NCBI GenBank assembly: GCA_965221205.1
Contig: OZ244870.1
Span: 2,046,001 to 2,110,000 of the forward strand
Reading direction: 5' to 3'
Length of the DNA: 64,000 bases
From: CBDFMG01 sp965221205 [NCBI: bacterium]
GTDB taxonomy: Bacteria; SM23-31
The position numbers and the translations under genes are program-made. Numbering within the stretch: position 1 is the stretch's first letter; each line of letters opens with the position of its first letter. Shown in pieces: positions 9,536 through 20,561 of this stretch. A model generated the notes under the pieces. It was not told where the DNA came from, searched no databases, and saw nothing but the letters and a program-made list of their open reading frames with translations.

Positions 9536-10593
9536 ATGAAACCACTCTACGTTGCCTGCGTCGCGGCCATCGTCTTGGCCGCTTGTGACGATGAGACTGC
9601 CCCGACTGCCGTTTCGGAACCCGGCGATGCTGCTGTGAAGGTTGGATTCTTGGTTTCGGGCGACCGGATCACCTATCCGAACGGAGCCAGAATTGCGGTG
9701 GACGAAGTCAACGAGCGCGGGGGGGTGCTGGGTCGCTCCGTCGAACTGGTCATCCAAATGGACCTGCAGGCGGCTGCGGCTGCGGTTCAGGCCGCAGAGA
9801 CCATGATTCTCACCGATGAGGTGGTTGCCCTCATTGGCCCCAACCGCTCGTCGCACGCCATCGAGGTAGGGGCCGTGGCCCAGAGCCATGGCGTGCCGAT
9901 GGTTACGACGGCGGCCACCAACCCAGCCGTGACCGCAGCCGCTGTCCTGACGCAGCGCGAGGAAGTCTATAGCGAGGGAATCGGCGAATTCTTCATCGAC
10001 CATTTCGGCGGCCTTGGAGAGACGATCGTCGCCGATGAGTCTTACGAGGGCGGTGCCACGGATTTTGACGCGCAATTGACGCGCATCGCAGCGGCTACTC
10101 CTGGGGCCATGTTTCTCCCGGGGCTTCCGCCAGAAGTCACGCTCCTGACTACGCAGGCGCGTGCTCTGCCGCTGCAAGACGCGGCCGGGGAACCGACACG
10201 CTCTTTCTCGGGGCGGATGCGTGGGACAATCCGACGCTGCTGGACAATGAAGAAGCCGCCATCGATGGCAGTTTCTTCAGCAGCCACTTTTCGCCGGACA
10301 CGAACGAGCCAAGCGCACGCGCATTCGTCGACATGTATCAGCGTCTGTACGGGACGGTCCCCACCGGCGGTGATGCGGTCAGCTACGATGCGGTCCGGTT
10401 GCTCTTGGAAGCCGCAGAGCGAGCGGGCAGTCTCTACGCAGACGTCGTGCGCCAGGAACTACTGGCTACCGAAGGATACGCCGGGGCAACCCACATCGCC
10501 CACTATAACGAACATCGCCATCCGACCAAGAGCGCGGTCATTATGACCATCGAGAACGGCGTGAAGAAGTTTCTCCAGCACGTGGATCCGTAA
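9536..10593 (+). pseudogene. branched-chain amino-acid ABC transporter substrate-binding lipoprotein (Leu/Ile/Val type), broken
   Basis: The N-terminus is a lipoprotein signal with lipobox LAAC near residue 17 (MKPLYVACVAAIVLAACDDE). The body matches periplasmic-binding-protein-like I (LivJ) receptors: VKVGFLVSGDR, ARIAVDEVNERGGVLGRSVE, VVALIGPNRSSHAIEVG and VPMVTTAATNPAVT. Two lesions are evident. About 40-50 residues that normally follow the NPAVTAA point are absent (the text resumes at AVLTQREEVYSEGIGEFF). Near 10190 the frame changes, so the C-terminal third (FLGADAWDN, FVDMYQRLYGTVPTGGDA and onward to TAA 10591-10593) is out of frame. A working protein would deliver a small solute to a membrane permease. 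No permease genes are adjacent. The codon use is GC-rich, consistent with foreign origin. Confidence 0.82.
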
Positions 10594-10810
10594 GGAGGAG
10601 GAGGTGGTCTAGTTTGAATTGTTACAAAGGTCACTTTAGGTGATCGACTGAATGTACAAACCGATGTGGCGTTTTCGTTGCTCGGGAAGAAAGACGCTTC
10701 GACAACGAATTTCTACGCTAGGGCAACCAATTATGCCATGCTTGCCAACCTTAAATCAGGCCCGGGATGAATAATCCGGACGAGTGTCCTGATTCAGAAG
10801 TTTTTACTCA
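10594..10810 (+). other. 217-base gap with a possible protein fragment
   Basis: Between the binding-protein remnant and the TerB-helicase remnant there is no complete gene. One frame is open from 10618 to a TGA at 10768-10770 with no early start codon. Its text (VTLGDRLNVQTDVAFSLLGK, then KDASTTNFYARATNYAML) has protein-like composition and could be the tail of an unrelated deleted gene. I do not recognise the family. No convincing promoter for the helicase gene was found here. Confidence 0.3.
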
Positions 10811-13100
10811 ATGAAGGGGAAAACGTTGGAGATTACCGCTAACAGCGCCGCCGCCTTGGTGTCACTTTTTCTTAGCTTTGCATTAGCCGACGATGAGCTT
10901 CATCCCAAAGAGATGGAGGTTATTAGTCAGGTTTGCAAAGAGATCGGCATAGCCCCGGATGTAGTTTCCAAAGTTCTTCACGAATATGCGTTGCCCGATG
11001 GAGAATTCGTTTCGTCGTGTAAACGGGCCATGGCTAAAATCACAGATGAAACCTTACAAAACAAAGCAATTATAACGCTTCGCGATATCGCGGCAGCCGA
11101 TGATATTTTCAATGAAAAAGAGCAGATATTTCTCTCTCTAGCCTCCGAGCAATGGCATGTGGAGGCCGCGTTCAGCCTGGACGAACTCGAGTTGGATGAC
11201 CGGCAAAGAGAGATTGTCGAGGTTCCGAAAACCGCTCGGCTTGAAGTTTATGCTGGTCCGGGAATGGGCAAGACCACTGTCGCTTGCGCCAGAGTATCTG
11301 AGTTGATTGAAGCTGGTGTAGAGCCGACCAACATTTGGTTGCTTAGTTTCACTCGTACGGCGGTGCAGGAAATTCGGGACCGCATAGAGTTGTTTGCTGA
11401 GGAGTTCCATTCGGTGCTGAGCGTTAAGGTCGGCACGATTGATTCGAGAGCGTGGCGAGGTCCGTTGCGGCTTTTCGGAAGGTGAAATGGAAAAGCTTTT
11501 CGGCAGTTACGATGCCAGCATTCGAAGCGTAATCGACCTGATAGATGAAAACCCACGTGAAATTTGTGAATTTTTTGAGTCACTCGAGCACGTAATCATC
11601 GACGAAGCTCAAGATATTACCGGGGTCCGCGCGCGGCTGATCGCCACAATGCTCAGGTTACTACCCGCAACATGCGGCGTTGCGGCGTAACGATTTTCGT
11701 AGACCCCGCTCAGGCTATATACGGATTTACGACCGATGGGGAGAACGTATCGGAAGAAGACCGCGTAAATTTATTCGATCTATTGAAAGAAGATGTGGGC
11801 CAGGGATTTGTTCAACGCGAGTTACATACGATCCACAGAACCGATGTGCCGAACTTAATAGAGCTTATAGAGGATCTCAGACTCGACATCTACGTCAACG
11901 AGAATATCGACATCGAAGCATTCAATAGAAGGCGCGAAGTCATTTTGGAAAAGGCCAACGAGCGCCTTGATCAATTCGATGCAAAAGAGCTCAGAAATTT
12001 TCAAAATGCACTCGTACTATTTCGTCGGCGTTCGGCGTTCCGAAGTCCTCATGGCCTCCTCATTCGCGAATAGTGAAGGAATTCCGCACCGAATTCGAAT
12101 GTCTGGACTTCCTCAGATCATTAAACCTTGGCTCGGTCAGCTGCTTTCCAACTTATCGGAAATGACAATTGATAAAAATGAATTCATCAAACGTTGGGAT
12201 AAGCAGGGATATTTTTTATTGACCGAGGGTGTCGGCGGAGATGAGGCTTGGAACCTATTGCTCGCTCTCGGCCAAAAAGACGGTGCGGTTCACATTTCGG
12301 AAATAAGGAAAAAGCTTGCTCGCACTCCACTGGATATCAATGCAGCGATCCCCGATTTAGGAATGTCCGGCCCGATCATTGGAACCATACACGCTTCGAA
12401 GGGGAGAGAGGCCGACGAGGTCGTCTTGCGACTGCCAGGGGTCAAACACAAGCAGAATTCGGATGCGGCGCTTGATGAAGAATCCCGCGTCATGTTCGTA
12501 GGCGCGTCCAGAGCGAAATCCAAGCTTTACGTGGGCAATGGATTCGTCCGAGCTCAATTTGCTCCGTCCCTGAAGAGCGGACGCTGTTTCATGAGAACTA
12601 AGCCATCAGGACAACCAGCGGCTCAGGTCGAAATCGGCAGACAATGCGACCTCGACGCCTTTTCATTTGTCAGTAAGAAATACCACACGCAAGGAAGTGT
12701 GTACGGGATACAGAAGCAACTTGCGACGCTGGCTCAAAAGATACCCTTTGAGTTAGAGGCTCGTTTGGATCCCGAGCATAATTTCAGTTACCAAATTTGG
12801 ACGACCTTCGACGAAGAAGACCCCGGGAAACCAATCGGCTACTTCAACGGCAGCCTGAATCAAGACCTATTTCAAATTCTAAATCGCATAGCGGAATACC
12901 CAAGTGGTCTCCGGCCACCGAACTTCATCCGTCATTTCTATCTAATGGGTGTCACTTGCTTTGCGGCTAGTGAAGATGATCCTCGACTGACGGAAATTCA
13001 TGAGCCTTATGCTTCGACTGGCGTCTGGTTGGTTCCAGTCGTTATCGGATTTCCCAAGGTCGTGTTTATGCTTAGTAACCGCAGTAGGAGACGGTGGTGA
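10811..13100 (+). pseudogene. TerB-domain + UvrD/PcrA-like superfamily 1 helicase, frameshifted
   Basis: Residues 1-118 form a TerB-like (tellurite-resistance/DUF533-type) helical domain with the two repeated acidic segments ALADDELHPKEMEVI and AAADDIFNEKEQIFLSLA. From about residue 125 an SF1 helicase begins: a Q-like DDRQREIV motif, Walker A GPGMGKTTVACA (about 149-160), motif Ia LLSFTRTAVQEIRDR, Walker B HVIIDEAQD, motif III-like FVDPAQAIYGFT, and a C-terminal GTIHASKGREADEVVL with EESRVMFVGASRAKSKL (motifs V and VI). Three frame changes break it: one extra base near 11460, an 8-bp tandem duplication TGCGGCGT at 11673-11688 and a 7-bp duplication CGGCGTT at 12026-12039. Undoing them gives one continuous protein of about 760 residues. 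It overlaps the next gene by one base, indicating an operon with the DrmA/DrmB homologues and hence a probable defence role. Confidence 0.83.
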
Positions 13101-16100
13101 TGAGTGTTCGTCGGAGACTACTCGAAAGGTTGAAAACCGATTTGATGGGGCCTTCCTATGGTGAAACCGAACAAATCGAAGACCGGCCTTCAGATCGGTA
13201 CTTTACGGATATCCTTTTTCCACAGAAATTGGAGATGGCCAACGAAGAGGATGAAAAACTCGAAGAGGTTCAAGCTGGCAAGATAGCAGATTCGGATACT
13301 GGCGGTAGTGGGAACGTTTCGATATTGCGGTCGATAAGGCCAGCTACGGCAGGAATTTCATTCGCACTGTCCCACGCAGATGGTACACCTTCCTCGATTA
13401 CCATCGCTGTTTCCGCTGGGCAATATTCGACGGTGGAGTTAGGGGAAGCATGCGAAAGGGAAACGGGTGGAAAAGAAAATCCTATCCAAGGCAAGCAGCC
13501 ACAAGAACATTCGACAGCCGACGTAGGCGTCCAGGACACCTCGAAGACTTCGAAGAAATACAAATGGCGCTGGATCCGGGACCATAAAGCTTGTTCACGC
13601 ACCGTCGCACTCGAACAGAGTATTCAAGAGATCGACCTAGGGACCGCAGACGATGCGGGCTCCGAGACAGTCCCGGGGTTGGCACTTTTCATCAAGACCG
13701 TAAAAATAGACGACAAAATCGCCGTGACAGTTCAAGCGATCAATCAGAACAAACACGATGACTCATCGACAAGAGATGATGTCGAGCAACAGGTGTTTTT
13801 CCAGTTCGAGATGAATATCTCTCCGGTTGCTCCGACGAAACTCGCACCGAGGCCGATCCTCAATATCGCAAACGATGAAGATGCGAAGACTTCGGCGCTT
13901 ATTTACAGAGACGCTGTCGAATACGCCACGGGCCATACATGCTCGGCGGATTGGATCATCAGCGAAGACAGAGTGGTGAGTACGGTTTTCACGACCTGGA
14001 TGCCGGAAAAGATCGTAAAGTCGGTGGATCCCTCCGGAGACCCTATTTTCAAGATGACTTACGACGAGCGAGGGCTGGCGATGCCGACCGCCCAAATGCT
14101 CTCGGTCGCAAGTAAATCTGAACTCCAAGCGATTTTTGCGGGTCTCACAGACGCATATGAGAATTGGCTTCAACAGGAAGCTGCAAATACGGAAATTCAG
14201 GATTCCGATGCTTTAATGAATCAAGCCGAGATTCACCTGTCTCGATGCGGTGAGGCCTTGGAAAGAATGCAATTCGGGGCATCGCAAATAGTCGACGATA
14301 CCAGGTTCGGCGAGCATTCCAGTGCGCCAACGCGGCGATGCAAATCCAGGCTGCGTGGGGACGAAACATTCCGTCGGGCGTTCCCGAATCTCCCCAGTCC
14401 CAATTGGAATGGCGACCGTTTCAGTTGGGTTTCGCTTTGATGTGTATCCGATCATTTCAAGAGCCGGGTCACGACGACCGATCAATCTTGGACCTGATTT
14501 GGTTCCCGACTGGAGGCGGGAAGACCGAAGCCTATCTTCTGGTAGCGGCCTTCACGATGTTCTACCGCAGGCTCATAAATCAAGAGAAAGCGCATTGTTA
14601 TGGAACCAACGTATTGATGCGATATACGCTCAGAACATTGACTATCCAACAATTCCAGAGATCTGCCGCGTTGATCTGTGCCTGCGAAAGGGTTCGGGAA
14701 GGCGAATGGAATCAAGACGGTTCAATGGGAGGGCAAAAGTTTTCCATCGGGCTTTGGGTCGGACAAGCCAGCACTCCGAACAACTCCCGAACGGCACTCG
14801 AAGTCCTCGGAACGGACAGTGAATCCACTCCCTGTCAAATTGAAGAATGTCCGGCGTGCAGGAATGACCTCGTGTGGGAACCCTCGGAGGATGAGACCCG
14901 GGTCATATGCCGGTGCGAGACCGACGGCTGCATCTTGGCGGAATGGGACGAACTGCCCATTCTGACAGTGGACGACCGGATTTACCGTGCCCCCCGTCGA
15001 TGTTGATCGGTACGGTGGACAAGTTCGCCCAAATCGTCCGTCGCGGAGATGTTGGAGTGCTGTTCGGTTGGGGATCGGACACCGATCCTCCCGACCTGAT
15101 CATACAGGACGAGCTCCACTTGATTTCCGGACCACTGGGAACATTGGCTGGCATCTACGAGACGATCATAGACTGTTTATGCACCAAGGGGACGGAATCG
15201 TTCCAAAAGTAATCGGCTCCACTGCCACCATTCGCAGAGCCGAACAACAGGTGAATGCCCTATTCCAACGGCGGGCTTTCCAATTTCCGCCACCAGTCAT
15301 CGACGGTGAGAACTCAGGTTTCGCTAAGATCGACGCCGAGTCCGACGGGCGTCTCTATGTAGGCCTTACGACAGCTGGCCGAACCGATAAGCACATGATG
15401 CAAGCGGTCTGCGCTTCTCTTCTGCAAGCGGTTGCCGATCCTTCAATCAGCGCTGATGACAGGGATCCCTATGGAACACTCGTGGCATATTTCAATTCAT
15501 TAAGAATTTTGGGCGGCGCATTGGTGGACATGCAGGATGACGTTCCCAAGTCGATCGACGCCATCGCACGGAGAAGGGATGAGAAACCTCGTCCTCTGTC
15601 GGAGCCGGAGGAGATGACCAGCAGAAAGGCCTCGTCCGAAATACCCAAGGTGCTCCGCCAACTAAATATCCCGTTCGGTGAAGCGGGCTCCATAGATACG
15701 CTTCTGGCAAGCAACATGCTGAGCGTCGGAGTGGATATACCGCGACTGGGATTGATGGTGGTTAACGGTCAACCCAAGACAATGTCGGAATATATTCAGG
15801 CGACGAGCCGTGTAGGATGCCAGAAAATCCCCGGTCTCATCGTCACCATCTACAACAACAGCAAACCCCGGGATAGGGCACACTACGAAACATTCGAAAC
15901 ATGGCACTCAAGCCTTTACCGAAGCATTGAGACCACCAGTGTCACGCCGTTTGCGTCAAGGGCGAAAGACAAAGCATTACATGCCGCCTTAGTCGGCTTG
16001 GCGAGACATTTGCTCCCGAATTTTTCCCGACCGACGTTGTCGGCGGAAAAGAGAGCGGAAATCGAGGATGAAGTATTGCCTATCCTTTATTCCCGCATCG

Positions 16101-16366
16101 AAAAAGTCGACGAGCGGGAATTGACGGCGGCTCAACGGCAATTGGAGAGACTTCTCGATGAATGGGAAGATAGAGGAAATTTGAAGAGCTATTGGAACGA
16201 TTTCGCCTTCAAGACCAGCCTTCTCATTTCAGCTGAGAAAGCGGCGGCGAGAAAAGAATCCGGATATTCCAAGACCGCAGCCTGGGAAACACCCAACTCG
16301 ATGCGCAATGTCGAACCCGGGGTCGATTTCCAACTCTGGGAATCGGCAGAACTGGACAGGGACTAG
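13100..16366 (+). pseudogene. drmA: DrmA-like DISARM helicase, frameshifted
   Basis: The ATG at 13100 overlaps the preceding stop (TGATG) and has AGGAG nine bases upstream. Undoing frameshifts gives about 1,090 residues. A long N-terminal region without recognised motifs (to about 14,450) is followed by a superfamily 2 helicase with Walker A FPTGGGKTEAYLLV, a cysteine-rich insert (CPACRNDLVWE and later cysteines), Walker B-like [14 protein letters not shown], motif III GSTAT and a C-terminal GVDIPRLGLMVVNGQPKTM leading to IQATSRVG. These features and the adjacent DUF1998 protein match DrmA of DISARM phage-defence systems. Frame changes are at about 14310 (one base lost), 14995 (C6 where C7 is needed) and 15190 (G4 where G5 is needed). 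Family assignment is by motif and context and was not database-checked. Confidence 0.82.
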
Positions 16367-16370
16367 CCCG

Positions 16371-18228
16371 ATGGCCAAAAATTTCTTGGGGGAAGTCAGA
16401 AGGACACAAGTACTTGAATACGGTCCCGGCGCCATAATCGATTTTCGCGCCGGGGCACGCGGCGGCGGTTCCGTTTCCGTGGTTGCGGCTGGACTGGAAC
16501 ATTGGGATAGGACCGCGAACCCTCCTTTCCCATCGAACCGCCAAGCGATTTCCGAACCAAGGCTGGAGCATCGGCTTGGGGGTCAAGGGTTTCTGGTTAC
16601 CTCCCGTCGACGACCGAGATAAAGATGACGACCCGAAAAAATCGTGGTTGGTCGGGGCTCGGTTTCCTACTTGGCTCCAGTGTCCTTCCTGCAACGAAAT
16701 AAAACTGGCTCGGAAGTGGGTCAAAGAACCCGGGGATCCATCCAGGTGGTGCGACCGATGCTCGTCGGGCGATAGGCGTGTCCATGCCATTCCTACCCGT
16801 TTCGTGACCGCTTGCGAGAACGGCCATCTCGACGAATTTCCATGGGGATGGTGGCTGTTGAGAACCACCCATAAGCCGGATTGCAAAGGCCGCGGCAGGA
16901 TGAAAATGGAGAACCGAGGTTCCATAGGGTTGGCGGGCCTGTTCCTCGTATGCATGGATTGCGGAGCAGGCGTCTCGATGGATGGCGTGTTCTGCCAGGA
17001 TTCTCTTAAGAGATTGGGCTGTAAAGGGCGTAGGCCCTGGCTCGGCGAACAGACCGTGGATTGCGGTGCAACCCCGCCGCGGGTGCTCCGAAGAGGTGCT
17101 TCCAACCTCTACTTCCCCCTCACTGTTTCTGCGCTCAGTATTCCGCCCTGGTCCGATAAACTTCAGAAATTAATCGGGAACAGATGGTCGGGAGTGGTCG
17201 ATGCTTCCAGGCACGACCGGGAAGTTCTCCTAAGATATCTTTCGGATTCATTTCAAAATGTCCTGAGGATGACCTTAGACGACGTGCTCGATGAAATCGA
17301 ACGGCTGGTCGCATACATAAACAACCCTGAAAGCGAAAACATCAAGCAGGATGAATACAAGAACCTGATTGAAGGCAAGGCCGAGCAGACGCAATTCGGA
17401 ATCGCCCACCCGGAGGAGTTCGAGGTACGCCAACAGCAGGTTCCGGATAGGTTGGCACCATATATCGACAAGCTGGCCAAAGTCGTTCGATTGCGAGAGG
17501 TCCGAGCGCTTAAATCCTTCTCGCGAATTTATGAGCCCGCGACGGTCGACGATCCAGGTCGGGCGACACTGTGCGATTTGTCGCGTACGCCGCTGAACTG
17601 GCTACCCGCCATGGAAGTAAGAGGCGAAGGAATTTTCATCGCCCTCAACGAGGACCGGGTTGCGGCATGGGAAGACCTTCCGGAAGCGTGCGATCGTGCT
17701 CGGCAAGTGAACGAGGCTTTCAAAAAATCGATCATTGGCAAACACGGAGAGGACGCCTCAAGCGGATCCAATATATCAGCGCGTCTTCTTTTGCTTCATT
17801 CTCTTTCACACGCCCTGATGAAGCATTTATCTTTGGAGTGCGGATATGAAACAGCTTCCATACGTGAACGGATATATGTGAAGACTTCGGGATCGGAAAT
17901 GGCGGAAGTTTTGATTTACACATCCTCAAGCGACTCCGAAGGAACGCTCGGCGGATTGGCGAGGCAGGCCGAGCCTTATTTGTTCGAGCCCATATTCATC
18001 GGTGCCTTGGAATCCATCGGTTGGTGTTCTTCGGATCCCCTGTGCATAAACGGGATCACGAGCACTTCGGAATCCTACAATCTGGCAGCCTGCCATTCCT
18101 GCATGCTGGTTCCCGAAACCTCGTGTGAAATGTTCAACCGGTTTCTCGATCGAATGATGCTCATCGGATCCAACATGGAGGGTGTCGAGGGGTACTTCGA
18201 GGGAGTGAGCGGCGATTCCAAAGGTTAG
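16371..18228 (+). pseudogene. drmB: DrmB-like DUF1998 protein, single frameshift
   Basis: The ATG at 16371 follows the DrmA stop by four bases. The protein starts with GEVRRTQVLEYGPGAIIDFR, the N-terminal pattern of DrmB proteins, then has cysteine pairs likely to bind zinc (LQCPSCNEIK, WCDRCSSGDR, CMDCGAG). It ends with a DUF1998 domain: LLLHSLSHALMKHLSLECGY, then EGTLGGLARQAEP and the cysteine cluster CSSDPLCINGI with AACHSCMLVPETSCEMFNR. One extra G in the run at about 16578 shifts the frame, so the encoded 618-residue protein is split after about 70 residues. With DrmA it would form the conserved core of DISARM, thought to act on incoming phage DNA. It is the least damaged member of this module. 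Confidence 0.85.
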
Positions 18229-18239
18229 GAAAATGCCGG

Positions 18240-18678
18240 ATGTATAAACCAGGTATGTTTCCGCCAGTTCTTCCTCGAGAAATGTTCGAAGATCCAAGGC
18301 GACAAGCGGAAATCAGTGTCTATGACCAGCTGCGCGATCAGAAGGAGGCGTCGTTTCTCGAGACGAAAACACGAGGGTTTGGCGAAGCAGGAATAAACAG
18401 GATCGCGTCTTCGAAATCAAGAACCCGGTAGAGCAGGCCTTGGTCTCCAAACATGTGATCTTGCGGAAGCTCCTCGATGCATGGAGAGGCAAAACGCATT
18501 CATTAGGGCCAAGCATGGTGTCGTCTTTCCAGAGTCCGGCCAGCCGCGCAACTCGAATGCCTTGGGTGCCGATATGCCCTTGGAAATTTTCGCATTCGCC
18601 GAAGACATGGATCAACTTGGCGCGAAGGTTGTTAAAATACTCATGACGGAGCCAGAACAATCGGAAACTCGATATTAG
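18240..18678 (+). pseudogene. NERD-domain (nuclease-related) protein, truncated and frameshifted
   Basis: The start at 18240 gives MFPPVLPREMFEDPRRQAEI followed by SVYDQLRDQ, the typical beginning of NERD-domain proteins, whose core is a restriction-endonuclease-like fold. A second frame (about 18395-18490) reads VFEIKNPVEQALVSKHVILR, also NERD-like. A third frame from about 18480 to TAG 18676-18678 reads FIRAKHGVVFPESGQPR and FAFAEDMDQLGAKVVKIL. The central part of the NERD domain, including the expected catalytic acidic/lysine residues, is deleted. Full-length relatives often continue into a helicase, which is not present here. It follows drmB by 11 bases and so belongs to the same module. 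The gene ends at the point where flagellin-coding sequence starts on the other strand. Confidence 0.6.
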
Positions 18679-19794
18679 CACCGACATTCTGTAATGTAGA
18701 GGATATAGTGTCAATTGCAGTATCAACCGCTACTTGTGCTTCCGCAGCGCTTGCAGCACTAAAAACCTTATTTGCAATATTACCAGATTGAATACCGAGT
18801 CTGGTTGCATTACTATTAGTGTTAATGCTGAATAATAGTGTATCAGTACTTCCTTCACCGGTCTGGAACGATTTGTTAATATATGTACCGTCTAAGAGAA
18901 TATTTAGGTACTTGGGTTATTTTCGGATCACGTGTTACAGTATGCTTGGAATGGGAGAAAAAGTCACTATATTCATTGTTGGTACAGCATGTCCCTTTTG
19001 TTCTGGAGATCGTCTGTACCGTTTGCGTGATAATCTTTTACAGGTACTCGATGTTCTTGTAAAGAGAGCCCGAAGCGGTTCAAGGGACGGTCTTACTCTT
19101 CTGCATTATGTTTCTTTGGAGATACCTGCCAATAAAGCTGCCAGAGGTCTTGGTTTTGGCTCCACGACGGTGCGAGGTAAATAGATGCTTTATCGACAGA
19201 GGATTTATAATTTTTTGTGTCAGGAAGTGAAAAGACTTTCCGGCAAGATAGGATGTGATGCAAGTTGCTTTGGTGGGAAACGTACGGGAACCAGCGGTCG
19301 TGGCAGTGCCGGTACAATAAAGGTTTTCGGCATGGTGGGACGTCACGGGAAGCTATTGACTACGATGTGACTGCCGCTTGATGAACGAGATCAGGGACAC
19401 CGCTGAGCAAGGGAGTGTCTTCTACACTGCTCCGTTCCGTTCGTATACATCGCTGCAGTTTTTTGGTAAACAGCGTACGGTCGATCATAACACATAGTGC
19501 ATCACGGGACGTCGTCATAGTAACGGCCTTGAGGGGTTCTGGTCATGTGCATAAGAAAGACGCTTACAGTACCATGGTGTTAGCAAAAGTCATTTGTAGC
19601 CTGAATCAGCTTGTCTTCTATGCCGACATGCCGATGAGAATGTTGCTTATATTTCGAAAATTTCATTAATTCTGAGACCCGTTGCAAGTTTCAGCTGCCG
19701 TTTTTCAAGATCAACGATAACACGCTTCAATAGCAGCAAGCGCATTAAACGCCGCAATATTAGTGTTTATTTGGGTCGCATCTCCTAATGCCAT
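18672..19794 (-). pseudogene. flagellin gene, truncated at 3' end and split by an insertion element
   Basis: On the minus strand an ATG at 19794 (AAAGGAAG upstream) opens MALGDATQINTNIAAFNALA, the flagellin N-terminus. In another frame it continues with VDLEKRQLKLATGLRINE, the start of the conserved D0/D1 helix, to about 19665. The C-terminal part reappears at about 18900-18672 as LLDGTYINKSFQTGEGSTD, then SAASAAEAQVAVDTAIDTIS and STLQNVGAN. It stops there and lacks the last 40-50 residues. The middle is replaced by a transposase on the plus strand, and the end abuts the NERD remnant of the GC-rich island. The product would be the filament subunit of the flagellum. This copy is dead. Confidence 0.78.
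18950..19665 (+). mobile_element. IS1595-family (ISXO2/IS1016-like) insertion element with decayed transposase
   Basis: The frames together resemble an ISXO2-like transposase: zinc-ribbon start ACPFCSGDRLYRLRDN, then LLHYVSLEIPANKAARGLGF, YRQRIYNFLCQEVKRLSGKI, and the DDE-domain motif CDASCFGGKRTGTSGRG (normally CDESYFGGKRKG, so the acidic residue is kept but the rest is altered). Further on are APFRSYTSLQFFGKQRTVDH and NGLEGFWS. Numerous stops and frame changes are present. It lies inside a flagellin gene and is antisense to it. A second copy begins near 63,850. Exact ends and terminal repeats could not be fixed, so the borders given are approximate. Confidence 0.75.
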
Positions 19795-20255
19795 TTGTTA
19801 CTTCCTTTTACTAGCCAAGAGTTGATCAACCTTTTCCTTATTACTATTATTTGTTTTTAAAATTTTCCAAATTCATCTTTAATACGAGTAGCCACATATC
19901 TAATTTAGGCAATTAGCGTGCCACAAACCTTTTAATTGAATGTAAGTGATATAATAACAACAGCATGAGATTGATTTGAAATGTATTTATTTTCTTTGAA
20001 TCACTTGGCAACAGAACAATAACAAGAAAAGTAATGGAAGAAGCGTCTAGTGTTGCAGGTAATATTTTTCTATTTTGTGTGATTGTGTATTTAAATGAGG
20101 AATAAATCAATTAAAAAGTGCGAATTTCTAATATTATTTTAAAAAAAATACGTGACAAGCAGTAAATTGTTTTGTATATTCACATTGACATAAGTATTTA
20201 AAAATATTTAATTTCAACACTGTTATATTCCCCTTTGAGTTGAAGCGAGAACATA
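19795..20255. other. 461-base AT-rich intergenic stretch upstream of the HU gene
   Basis: No gene is apparent between the flagellin start and the HU gene. The stretch is AT-rich and should hold two promoters, one leftward for flagellin and one rightward for HU. A candidate for the latter is TTGACA at 20185-20190 with TTTAAT at 20207-20212, a 16-base spacing. The -10 box is weak, so this is tentative. No classic sigma28 flagellar promoter was identified with confidence. Confidence 0.35.
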
Positions 20256-20561
20256 ATGGAAACGGTCGTAAAAAAGGACATAGTCCGTGTCGTTGCTGAT
20301 AGCACTGGTCTTGATAAAGATAAGGTTGCCGCAATAGTTGATGGTGTATTTAAGACCTTAACTGAATTCCTCAAGGACGCCAATCCCGAAGTCAGAATAG
20401 AAATACGGGGATTTGGAGTGTTGGGGATAAAAAAGACAAAAGCAAAGCCAAAAGCACGAAATCCCCGTACTAATAAAATTATATTTGTACACCCCCACAG
20501 AAAAACATTTTTTAAACCTGGCAGAATTCTCAATAATGCCCTCCAAAACGCCGACGATTGA
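20256..20561 (+). CDS. hup: HU-family DNA-binding protein
   Basis: This 101-residue protein has the HU/IHF fold signature: an N-terminal helical pair (KKDIVRVVADSTGLDKDKVA), the central EIRGFGVLGIKKTKAKPKAR beta-arm with NPRTNKII, and the C-terminal FKPGRILNNAL helix. It is slightly longer than the 90 residues of E. coli HU. Such proteins bend and compact DNA and assist replication, recombination and transcription. The upstream region is long and AT-rich, and the gene is probably monocistronic. The sequence does not distinguish HU from IHF-type function. Confidence 0.93.
   Translation: METVVKKDIVRVVADSTGLDKDKVAAIVDGVFKTLTEFLKDANPEVRIEIRGFGVLGIKKTKAKPKARNPRTNKIIFVHPHRKTFFKPGRILNNALQNADD

Noticed and set aside
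9470-10177. Long minus-strand open frame (235 codons) opposite the binding-protein gene
   Set aside because: It is a shadow frame typical of GC-rich DNA; the plus strand carries clear lipoprotein and LivJ-type motifs, and the minus translation resembles no protein.
16224-17105. 293-codon minus-strand frame opposite drmB
   Set aside because: It is low-complexity shadow text in a GC-rich region; the plus strand has recognisable DrmB N-terminal and zinc motifs.
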